Part shown: one piece after another, positions 32,198 through 39,852 of the stretch
Layout: every line of letters starts with the position of its first letter
How positions within the stretch are numbered: the stretch's first letter is position 1
Source: Corynebacterium camporealensis
Lineage (GTDB): Bacteria > Actinomycetota > Actinomycetes > Mycobacteriales > Mycobacteriaceae
DNA length: 64,000 nucleotides
Assembly (NCBI RefSeq): GCF_000980815.1
Contig: NZ_CP011311.1
Span: forward strand, 62,001 to 126,000
Direction of reading: 5' to 3'
Made by a program: the position numbers and the translations under genes
The notes under the pieces: generated by a model
What the model saw: only the letters and a program-made list of their open reading frames with translations
Told to the model about the DNA's origin: nothing
Database searches by the model: none

Positions 32198-33038
32198 GTA
32201 CGCTGACTGCTCCGGGACTGTAGCTGTAGCTGCGGTCGTTGTTGGCCATGGTCCAAGCTCTGTACATCACCCAGATAAACAGTGGGTAGATAGTCAGCGA
32301 GAGCACGGCGATCTGGATGAGGTAGGCGACATCGGAAGTCGGCATGAAGTTCCATGCGAAGTGGAGCAGGAATGCCACGAAGGTCCAGCCGGCCGCAGCA
32401 GCGATGCGCTTGGCCGCTGACCAGTTGGCGGCATAGAGTGCCCAACCGATGCCCCAGCCAGCCAGTCCAGAGAAGATGGCGTGCAGAAGTGGTCCGGCAA
32501 GCAGGCGTGCGCCCCAGGTGGTGAGCATACCCAGCAAGTCGCTGGTGGGATGGGTCGGACCGCCCATGGTGGCGTACAAGATGTTTTCGTTAATTTCGAA
32601 GCCCAAGCCCACCACGATGCCGACGAGGAGACCGTGCCAGGGGCGGTTGAACTGGCGGAAGCACAACAAAATGAAGAAGATGCCGAAGGCCTTGGCGATT
32701 TCTTCCGGGTAGCCGCCGGCCCAGGACATCACCAGTGCGTCGGGGCCATAGGCGCTGGCTAGCTCGCTAACGCCCAGCGAGGAAGGCATGACGAGCAGCA
32801 TGCTCATGCCACCGCCCCACAGCAGCGAAGCGGTTACCCACAGCGGTGCGGGCTTTGCCCACAATGGGGAGAGCTTGAGCAGAACGAGGACGACGGCGAC
32901 GTAGATGGTGCCAATAGCCAGGCAGAGCAGGGTAAGGGGCACCGACAAAATCATCAATGGGGAGAGCAGACTGCTTGCTGTGATGACGCCACCGATGGCC
33001 AGAAAGATGTAGAGGAAGACGCGTAGGAAGGTATTCAT
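32184..33038 (-). CDS. PrsW-like intramembrane metalloprotease
   Basis: 284 residues with about eight membrane segments. The family's zinc motifs are visible: GGYPEEIAKAFGIF (EExxK), GLGFEINENILYA (FExxE), and ARLLAGPLLHAIFSGLAGWGIG with the ligand His. A third His sits in LLHFAWNF. PrsW-type enzymes cleave anti-sigma factors within the membrane in Bacillus. Here the substrate is unknown. It overlaps the upstream gene by 4 bp (ATGA), so the two are coupled. Confidence 0.85.
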   Translation of the reverse strand: MNTFLRVFLYIFLAIGGVITASSLLSPLMILSVPLTLLCLAIGTIYVAVVLVLLKLSPLWAKPAPLWVTASLLWGGGMSMLLVMPSSLGVSELASAYGPDALVMSWAGGYPEEIAKAFGIFFILLCFRQFNRPWHGLLVGIVVGLGFEINENILYATMGGPTHPTSDLLGMLTTWGARLLAGPLLHAIFSGLAGWGIGWALYAANWSAAKRIAAAAGWTFVAFLLHFAWNFMPTSDVAYLIQIAVLSLTIYPLFIWVMYRAWTMANNDRSYSYSPGAVSVLSRP

Positions 33039-33583
33039 GGCAGCTCCTTGACTACTGCCTCAGGCAGCTGGTCGTCGGTGAAGGTGTCCCAGATGTCTTC
33101 GGCAACAGGCAGGATGTTTTCCGGACTTCCGGTGAGAAAGACCTGCTGGTCGATGTTGTCTTGCTGATGCGGAAAGGAAAAGGCGAGGGTGCGGGAGGGG
33201 GCATCGTAAAGCGCAAAGGTGCCGTTGTCCTCGTAGACCTCGCCCTCGGGCATCTCAGCCATCTGGTAGGCGCGAACGCCGCGCTGGAGGGCGAGTGCAT
33301 CATCGTCGACGTCGATGGTCTGCGCGCCTTGGATGTAGAGATCGTCGCAGTACCAACCGTTCATGGTGATAGCCATCGGGTCAGGCTCGCATTCGAGGCC
33401 CGGAACTGAGGTTTTCCACTCCGACATGGGGCCAGAAATGACCACTTCTTCCGGTTTAGTTTGAGTGTCAGTGGGCAACGCGACGGCCAAGAGAGCAGGG
33501 GTGCCCAGCAAGATAACCAGGAACCCGGTGACTGCCCAGAACATACGCTGGGGCCGTTGGGGAGAAAATCTGTACTGGGGCAT
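33035..33583 (-). CDS. Membrane-anchored extracytoplasmic protein of unknown function
   Basis: 182 residues from the ATG at 33583. One membrane segment lies near residues 15-35 (MFWAVTGFLVILLGTPALLAVAL) after a basic N-terminus. The rest would be extracytoplasmic and contains two Cys (LECEPD and GWYCDD) that could form a disulfide. I do not recognise the family. Its coupling with the PrsW-like gene makes it a candidate partner or substrate of that protease. Confidence 0.65.
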   Translation of the reverse strand: MPQYRFSPQRPQRMFWAVTGFLVILLGTPALLAVALPTDTQTKPEEVVISGPMSEWKTSVPGLECEPDPMAITMNGWYCDDLYIQGAQTIDVDDDALALQRGVRAYQMAEMPEGEVYEDNGTFALYDAPSRTLAFSFPHQQDNIDQQVFLTGSPENILPVAEDIWDTFTDDQLPEAVVKELP

Positions 33584-33621
33584 GCCCACACCTTAACCTG
33601 TGTTCGCATAGAGTGGCTGGC

Positions 33622-35556
33622 ATGAGAGATTTGTACCAGTTTGTCAACGGACCGTGGTTGGAATCCCACGAGATTCCAGCCGATCGCGCAGTAGATGGCA
33701 CCTTCCATGGGCTTCGGGATGAAGCCGAGGAGATGGTGCATGACATCGTTAAGGAAGATGACGGCCGTCCCGGTACGCTTTACCAATCCTTCATGGATAC
33801 TGAGTCGCTGAACGCGGCAGGGCTCGAGCCTATCGATGCCGACCTGGACCGCCTGACCTCCGCTGATATGGAGGAGCTGGCCAGCACCATTGGTGTTTTA
33901 GAACGCGAGGGCGTTGGTGCCCCGGTGACCTTCTGGGTCTCGAAGGATTCTGGCTCCGAAGAAGCACTGCCTTATGTCATTCAGTCAGGTCTGGGTCTGC
34001 CAGATGAGGCTTATTACCGCGACCCTGCGCATGCCGAGACGCTGGAAGCTTATGAGAAGCACGTTGCGCAGATGCTGGAGTTCTTAGAACCAGCCCGCCT
34101 GTTCGGTTTGGGTGCGGAGGCTGCCGCAACCCGTATCGTGGCGCTGGAAAAGGAGCTGGCTGCCGGCCACTGGGATGTGGTTTCGACTCGCGATGCGCTC
34201 AAGACCTATAACCCGACTAATTTTGCTGATCTTCCAGAAATAGTGCAGGTCATGCTGCGCGGTGGCGGTATGCCTGAGCACCGCGTCATCAACATGATGC
34301 CGTCTTATCTGGAGCACTTCGCAGAGATGTTTAGCTCCGACAATATGGCCGACTGGCAGCTCTGGGCTACCTGGCACATCCTGCTTTCGCGCGCTGCCGT
34401 GCTGACCGAAGAAGTCAGCGCGAAGAACTTTGAGTTCTACGGCACCCGCTTGTCTGGTGCGACCACTCAGCGTGATCGCTGGAAGCGCGCCCTCGGCCTG
34501 GTCGAAAGCTTCGTTGGCGAAGAAGTGGGCAAGAAGTACGTCGCGAAGCACTTCCCGGATTCTTCCAAGCAGGAGATGAACCAGCTGGTCGACTACCTGA
34601 CCTCTGCGTATCGCGAGCGCATCGAGTCCCTGCCGTGGATGACCCCGGAGACCCGCGAGCGTGCCTTGGAAAAGCTCTCGCTGTTTAAGTCCAAGATTGG
34701 TTACCCGGATTCCTGGCGCGACTTCAGTGGCCTGGAGTTCTCTGCCGAGGGTAAGGACCTGGTGCAGAACTCCCGCGTGGGTGCTGCCTTCGGTCATGAC
34801 TATGAGCTGGGCAAGATTGGCAAGCCTGCCGATCGCGACGAGTGGCATTCCTCGCCACAGACCGTCAACGCGTTCTACAACCCGACGGTCAACGACATCA
34901 CCTTCCCGGCTGCCATCCTGCGCCCGCCGTTCTACTCCCCGGACGCGGATGCTGCGGAGAACTTCGGTGCTATCGGTGCCGTCATCGGCCATGAGATCGG
35001 CCACGGCTTCGATGACCAGGGCTCGCAATACGACGGCAAGGGCAACTTAAACTCCTGGTGGACCGATGAGGACCGCGCTGCTTTTGAGAAGCTGACCAAG
35101 GAACTAGTCAGCCAGTTTGACGGTCAGGTGCCCACCATTTTGAAGGAAAAGGGCATCGAGTCCACCGGCGTCAACGGCGAATTCACCTTAGGTGAAAACA
35201 TCGGTGACCTGGGTGGACTGGGTATCGCAGTGGTGGCCTACAAGAACTACTGCAAGGAAAACGGCCTGGACCCACACGGTGAAAAGCAAGAATTCACCGC
35301 CGAGGGTGCCGAACCAGAACTTGCCGAGCAGACCTGGTCCGGCCTGCAGCGCCTCTTCTTGGCCTGGGCACGCGTATGGCGCACGGCTATTCGTCCGGAG
35401 ATGGCACAGCAGTACCTGGCCATCGACCCACACTCGCCAGCCGAGTTCCGCTGCAACCTGATTGCCGCCAACGTCGCGGAGTACTACGAAGCCTTCGACG
35501 TCCCCGAAGACAGCCCGATGTACCTCGCACCAGATAAGCGCGTCACCATCTGGTAA
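33622..35556 (+). CDS. M13 family metallopeptidase (neprilysin/PepO-like)
   Basis: 644 residues from the ATG at 33622; a GTG at 33613 is possible. The zinc site is HEIGH (about residues 457-461), with the third ligand in GENIGDLGG (about 520). The substrate-binding NAFYNP motif and the C-terminal FRCN.....Y (Arg) are present. There is no signal peptide or membrane anchor, so it is a cytosolic PepO-type oligopeptidase. It cleaves peptides on the amino side of hydrophobic residues. A good terminator follows. Confidence 0.92.
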   Translation: MRDLYQFVNGPWLESHEIPADRAVDGTFHGLRDEAEEMVHDIVKEDDGRPGTLYQSFMDTESLNAAGLEPIDADLDRLTSADMEELASTIGVLEREGVGAPVTFWVSKDSGSEEALPYVIQSGLGLPDEAYYRDPAHAETLEAYEKHVAQMLEFLEPARLFGLGAEAAATRIVALEKELAAGHWDVVSTRDALKTYNPTNFADLPEIVQVMLRGGGMPEHRVINMMPSYLEHFAEMFSSDNMADWQLWATWHILLSRAAVLTEEVSAKNFEFYGTRLSGATTQRDRWKRALGLVESFVGEEVGKKYVAKHFPDSSKQEMNQLVDYLTSAYRERIESLPWMTPETRERALEKLSLFKSKIGYPDSWRDFSGLEFSAEGKDLVQNSRVGAAFGHDYELGKIGKPADRDEWHSSPQTVNAFYNPTVNDITFPAAILRPPFYSPDADAAENFGAIGAVIGHEIGHGFDDQGSQYDGKGNLNSWWTDEDRAAFEKLTKELVSQFDGQVPTILKEKGIESTGVNGEFTLGENIGDLGGLGIAVVAYKNYCKENGLDPHGEKQEFTAEGAEPELAEQTWSGLQRLFLAWARVWRTAIRPEMAQQYLAIDPHSPAEFRCNLIAANVAEYYEAFDVPEDSPMYLAPDKRVTIW

Positions 35557-35571
35557 AACGCAAAACACACA

Positions 35572-35612
35572 CAAGCAGGCGATACGTATAGTGTCGCCTG
35601 CTTGCTGTTTTC
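35572..35612 (+). terminator. Terminator between the M13 peptidase and the accessory patch
   Basis: CAAGCAGGCGA (35572-35582) pairs with TCGCCTGCTTG (35594-35604) around an 11-nt loop, followed by CTGTTTTCGTT. The stem is perfect and could work in both directions. Confidence 0.8.
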
Positions 35613-35633
35613 GTTCCGGACCCTAATTGCTGG

Positions 35634-36853
35634 TTAGGGTCCTTCACAGTTAATAGTAAAGTCAGAGTCCTTAGGAAGGACCGAGGTAGCGACCATAAAA
35701 GAATCTCCAAGCCGTTTGATTTTAGAGATTTGGGAAGTGTCCTCGTATCCTAGGAGCGGAGTAACGGCCCCAGTGCACTGTGGATTCTTCAAATCTATCG
35801 GCAGAACTGCTTGTTTGTTATCGAAGCGATCCGGGCGAATAACGAGAAACGCATAATCGTTATCGAAAGTAATAGAGACGGGGGAAGGTCCCTTAACGTC
35901 TATTTGTTTCTTGTAGATAAGACGCCCGGTTGCAAGGTCTATAGCAGTTAAATTGTTCTGCTCATCGAACGAATAGAACGTTTCTTGAAACACGGTTGAA
36001 AATCTAGCCATTGCTGGTAGAGAGGGGTTAGAAATCTTGATTTCATCCTTGACATGTGTGACTTTTCCCCGGTCTTCTAACAACAGCACCAGCGGGTTTC
36101 CACTATCATCTTCGCTGATGATTCTACTTAAGGATGAAGTGCAGGATAGCTGATTCTCGTGTCCTGGTTCGCGGGAAAATTCCCATGAAATTTTAGAAAA
36201 TTCAAGAGTGTCATCTGCGCGCCAAGTTACAATTTGTGCTGTCCCAGGGCCTTGAGCGGCGGTAGTATTGTCGGGTGTGAATTCTAGCCATTTTACGGTG
36301 CCATCATCCATTTTACGGTGCCATCATCACACGCTGTTAGGGCGCTGACGTATTTTTCGCGGTCCACAATTCGAAAACGATCAGAATTAAAAGAGATTAA
36401 CTTTCTGGCGTTAGGCGCTGTGGAGTTGCCAATGTTGAATAGGTAGACTCCGTGCTTCCTATTGCTGGAACTGGCTGAAGAGCTTTGCGTCCTTGTGTTT
36501 AGGCCAGGGATCGGATAGACATCTTTATCGCGAAGATTTTGATGTAGCAGTAAGATTGAATCGCTATCGGGGATTGCAAATCCTGTTTCTATTCTAAGCA
36601 ACGACGGAAAGTAAACAGGTGCCGTTGTGAAGGCCACAGCCCCTTCGTCGTCGGCCTCAGAGGTCCAAAATATATTGTTTCTGTCGTTAGAGGTTAGATT
36701 TCCAGCTGTTTCAGTTGAAACCCCGACAAAGGTGGCTGTTTGGGACTTTCTCGTTTCACTAGTTTCGGAATTTTCAGTGCTCTTCCAGATTAAGAGTGAT
36801 CCGACTATCACTGCCGTTATTAGGAGAACTGAAACCGTAATGCGGAGTTTCAT
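35634..36853 (-). pseudogene. Membrane-anchored beta-propeller-like protein, broken by a 20-bp tandem duplication
   Basis: Reading 36853 to 36293 gives 186 residues that start with a signal anchor (MKLRITVSVLLITAVIVGSL) and end CDDGTVKWMMAP then stop. A second frame from 36311 to 35634 begins MDDGTVKWLEFTPDN and runs 225 residues. The repeated DDGTVKW shows that an exact 20-bp unit (36288-36307 and 36308-36327) was duplicated in tandem, shifting the frame. Removing one copy rejoins a single protein of roughly 400 residues. Its second half has PQQ/WD-like strands (DLATGRLIYKKQI). The gene is AT-richer than its neighbours. Function unknown. RecA-independent slippage could restore it. Confidence 0.75.
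36288..36327. repeat. Exact 20-bp tandem duplication
   Basis: Two adjacent copies of CCATTTTACGGTGCCATCAT. The period of 20 is not a multiple of 3, which explains the frameshift in the surrounding gene. Confidence 0.95.
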
Positions 36854-36956
36854 TAACTATGAGCTGTCGTGTGGTGAGAGAGGAGCATGTGGAGTGAGTA
36901 TACCGTGAGTTAAGTCGGGTAAATAATGTTTTCGGCATGGAGTACGGTTAGCCGTT

Positions 36957-37403
36957 TCACTCGTATAGCCCCATCTCTTCATCGAGTCTGGTGAGCTCAT
37001 CTAATGCAGCACGGACCTTGATGTCTTGGACTCGCTTGTACTCGTAAAGATCCTCTGTGGCGATGCGTCGGTGCGTGCCGACCTTGTGGGCGGGGAGGAC
37101 ACCTTCATCGATGAGTTTGACTACGTAAGGGCGCGAAACGTTAAGGATATCGGCGGCCTGCTGGGTGGTCATTTCTCCTTGAGCAGGGATGATGTCGACG
37201 TCGACTCCCTTAGCCGCATTCGCGAGGAGCTTCCTCAAATTAGTGGCTACCGTGCGCGGAATGAGGATGGCCTCTAAGCGCTCTTCCACGGTAACGGGAA
37301 CTTTGTCCTGCTTTGGTTTAGCGGCCAAAGCAGCATCGAGTCGCTCCAGAGCTTCTTGAGCGGTGTGGTCAGCGGTTGGTTGATTCTTCTGTGTTTGAGT
37401 CAT
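36957..37403 (-). CDS. Excisionase/antitoxin-type HTH DNA-binding protein
   Basis: 148 residues. The C-terminal part is a MerR/excisionase-type helix-turn-helix: MTTQQAADILNVSRPYVVKL then IDEGVLPAHKVGTHRRIATED, and a basic helix. The N-terminal half is a linker plus a short helical region (VTVEERLEAILIPRTVATNL). In actinobacteria this arrangement is usual for antitoxins encoded just before a PIN-domain toxin. No toxin follows here: the downstream DNA is 100 bp of spacer and then the broken gene. So this is an orphan antitoxin or a lone regulator. Confidence 0.7.
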   Translation of the reverse strand: MTQTQKNQPTADHTAQEALERLDAALAAKPKQDKVPVTVEERLEAILIPRTVATNLRKLLANAAKGVDVDIIPAQGEMTTQQAADILNVSRPYVVKLIDEGVLPAHKVGTHRRIATEDLYEYKRVQDIKVRAALDELTRLDEEMGLYE

Positions 37404-37421
37404 GCTTCCGGGCTACCCAGT

Positions 37422-37489
37422 AAACGAAACAAACGAAATAGCCTGGATTAAATATGTCATATCTGACTAAAAATAGCTTCTGTTTAGTC
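37422..37489. promoter_or_regulatory. Operator candidates between two divergent HTH genes
   Basis: The inverted repeat GACTAAA (37465-37471)/TTTAGTC (37483-37489) overlaps the putative promoter of the XRE gene (-10-like TATTAT at 37491). Two tandem AAACGAAA units with 9-bp period (37422-37429, 37431-37438) lie just upstream of the minus-strand gene. These are likely sites for self-regulation by the two HTH proteins. Confidence 0.45.
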
Positions 37490-37511
37490 GTATTATGGAT
37501 AGAGAACCTGC

Positions 37512-37832
37512 GTGGGAGGGAAGGTCATTGCTGAAAAGAAGAAGTTCGTGTCTTTAGAGCAGCGCCGCCAGAATGAGGCTTTGGGGAATCTGGGTGAAGA
37601 CCTTAAGCAGTGGCGCAAGCTGCGGAGATTGACGCGTGCGCAGCTGTCTCGGAAGTCTGGGGTATCCGAGTCGACTATTGCCCGGCTGGAGCGTGGTGAG
37701 TCGGGAGTCTCCGTGGGCACGCTAGTGAAGTTGGTGCGCAAGTTGAAGATCCCTGAATTCTTGGATAGCGTTAGCCCGTTTGAAAGCGATGAAGGTCGAC
37801 GATTGCTGACCTCATATGCGAAGTTGTGGTGA
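37512..37832 (+). CDS. XRE family helix-turn-helix regulator (HipB-like)
   Basis: 106 residues with a GTG start. The HTH spans about residues 28-80: EDLKQWRKLRRLTRAQLSRK then SGVSESTIARLERGESGVS, a clean XRE/Cro type. There is no HipA-like kinase gene next to it, so if it derives from a toxin-antitoxin pair the partner is missing. A -10-like TATTAT ends 16 bp before the GTG, so translation may be leaderless. Confidence 0.75.
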   Translation: MGGKVIAEKKKFVSLEQRRQNEALGNLGEDLKQWRKLRRLTRAQLSRKSGVSESTIARLERGESGVSVGTLVKLVRKLKIPEFLDSVSPFESDEGRRLLTSYAKLW

Positions 37833-37942
37833 GCGGGCGATGTCCAAATGTCAGGCTGAAGTTGTTGATGGCGTGACATCTTCAACTACCAATGAGGGCA
37901 GTAGTAATCGAACCGTTTAAGGGTGCTCTGCTTTGTCTGGAG

Positions 37943-38481
37943 TCAAGCTTGCCCATTTTTGAATTCGCTCATTGGCAGGAAAAATATATAGGCGATGAAT
38001 GGGATGACCAGAATTGTTAAAGAAAGACCGTTGTTCCAATTTCCGATAATGCTGGGGATATAACTCAGTAGAAGGGGGAGGAACGATTTATTCATAAAGG
38101 TTACGGGCTTGCATCCTGACCGCACCTTGAGAAAGTACGCAAGAGCTACGAACAGGATTAGTAAAGACAAGTAACCTAAAGATGTAGAAAAACGTTCTCA
38201 CTTGTTGAGATGCATGAGTAGACGTTGGCGGCGCTGGGCGTGGCCAGCAGGGCAAGCCAAAATAGATTGAGATGCCTCTCCCTCTTTGTAAGCATTTCCG
38301 TCCTCCTTAGATCACGCACACCCATTGGTGTAGTGCGCAGGAGAGACTCCCACGGAAAGCGGATTGACGCCTCTGTCGCACCAACCTTTAGGGCGATATA
38401 TTTACTCTGAGTAATGTTCGCGGCTGCCCAGACTGAGACTTCTGCGGCACGGCCACCACCATACGCCAAGGGCTTCTCCAT
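37943..38481 (-). pseudogene. Decayed membrane-protein gene (two fragments in different frames)
   Basis: Fragment 1 (38481-38176) ends with a hydrophobic helix (LNLFWLALLATPSAANVY) and then a stop. Fragment 2 (38170-37943) begins mid-helix, and its frame can be followed back to ERFSTSLGYLSLLILFVALA, where it is blocked by a TGA. Together they would encode about 150 residues with four membrane segments. The break near 38180-38200 looks like an indel. Codon use is poor and AT-rich. No family recognised. Confidence 0.4.
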
Positions 38482-38973
38482 AGGGGTGCATGAGTACCCA
38501 TAAGGGAGTGATTGCGAATGCTGGTGTTGTGACGGCGCCTATTTTACGTGTTTCCTCTCTGGCGAAGTAAATATGTCCACTACATAGGAGTCAAGGAGCC
38601 TTTAGGCCTAGCGTTTTCTCTGAACCTGCAGTGGTCTTGGATAAATCTTGAATTAGCAAAGAATGAAGTGTCTGAAGTTTGTTCCGTATAAGGGGGCTGG
38701 ATAGAGTTCCGGTCTTCAATCTGACATGTTGTGCGCTGAAAGACTACGTCCACTAGTGTGACACAAGGAGTCTTTTATGGTTTAGCTCAATTGCTTATGT
38801 TGAGTAGTTGACTCCGTAGCTAGGTCGGTTTAGACATGGCACAGCTGCGGGTCCATGACGAAGTTGGCTGAGCTGGCCTGACTAGCGCAGGAAGAAGCAG
38901 GGCGGTGGGTGCATGACCGTTGCGTATCTGCGCGAGCCCGCAGCGGCAGAGATGACGCGGGTATTCTCAGGGC
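38482..38973. other. Non-coding stretch, end of the accessory patch
   Basis: I see no convincing gene in any frame. There are only short interrupted frames and a few purine-rich AAGGAG-like sequences without an open frame behind them. The composition shifts from AT-rich (left) to GC-rich (right), so this probably contains the right border of the patch. No repeat matching the left border was found. Confidence 0.5.
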
Positions 38974-39852
38974 ATGTCTAATGAGAACAAATCGGTAGAG
39001 GATAATGCCCGTCCGCTAGAGGAGGGCCAGGAGTGGTACATCGGTGGCCACGACCGGCAGATGAGTGAGAAAGAGCAGCTGGAACAGCTGGGCTCTTATA
39101 TTGATGCGCACTATGAGCTGCCGGATTTCCAGCCGCCGTGGGTAGGGGGTGGGTCGCCGGAGGCTGATAATTACTGTGCGAAGCTGCCCGATCGCATCAC
39201 GCACGCCGCGATGTTGGTTCTTGGTAGCGGGGTGGATCATTCGCTTCCGGGAGTGGTCTACACCGACCAGATTGAGGTGCGCGATACCGAGGCGGGCCAG
39301 GTGTTTGTGCCGCCGGAGCCTACTGGCAAGTGGGCGGTGTCGTTGCACTCCGGTGGCTGGTGGCGCGGTTCGGGGCAGGCGCTGGAGATGCAGTGGCGTC
39401 CGGAGGTCGCCGCGGCAGCGCAACTGTCGGGAACCACGATTATCGATGTGGATTATCCGCTCGCCCCGGAGCACACCGTTGCGGATATGGTCGCTGCGGT
39501 GCAGCAGGCAGTTGATTATGCCAAGGCCCAGGGCGCGAAGTCGGTGACGCTGTGGGGCTATTCCTCCGGTGCGGCGCTGGCAGCGCTCGTTCCTGCCGAT
39601 GCCTACGTGCTCACCTTCCCAGACTTCGGTGCGTTGGCCAATCTTCCCGATGAATTGCGCGCGGGGTATGAGGTGCCGGGGGAGCTTTCGAATGCATTGG
39701 TGCAGACGGCTACGGAAGACGAAATCGCGGAGCCCGTGACGTTGACGGACTCCGCGACTTATGAGGAGTATGTGGCACGCCACCGGATTTCCACCCCGGC
39801 GGTGGCGCGCCAGCGCATTCGCGCTACTGCGGAGTATCTCCGCAGCGTTTAG
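38974..39852 (+). CDS. Alpha/beta hydrolase of the HSL-like esterase type
   Basis: 292 residues. The oxyanion motif is LHSGGWWRGSG (a variant of HGGGW), followed by DVDYPLAPEH, which is typical of hormone-sensitive-lipase-type esterases. The nucleophile elbow is GYSSGAALA (G-x-S-x-G). The usual downstream Asp (DPLRDE-type) and the final catalytic His are not obvious in the short C-terminal part, so the triad may be incomplete. It is convergent with emb, overlapping by 4 bp. Substrate unknown. Confidence 0.75.
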   Translation: MSNENKSVEDNARPLEEGQEWYIGGHDRQMSEKEQLEQLGSYIDAHYELPDFQPPWVGGGSPEADNYCAKLPDRITHAAMLVLGSGVDHSLPGVVYTDQIEVRDTEAGQVFVPPEPTGKWAVSLHSGGWWRGSGQALEMQWRPEVAAAAQLSGTTIIDVDYPLAPEHTVADMVAAVQQAVDYAKAQGAKSVTLWGYSSGAALAALVPADAYVLTFPDFGALANLPDELRAGYEVPGELSNALVQTATEDEIAEPVTLTDSATYEEYVARHRISTPAVARQRIRATAEYLRSV

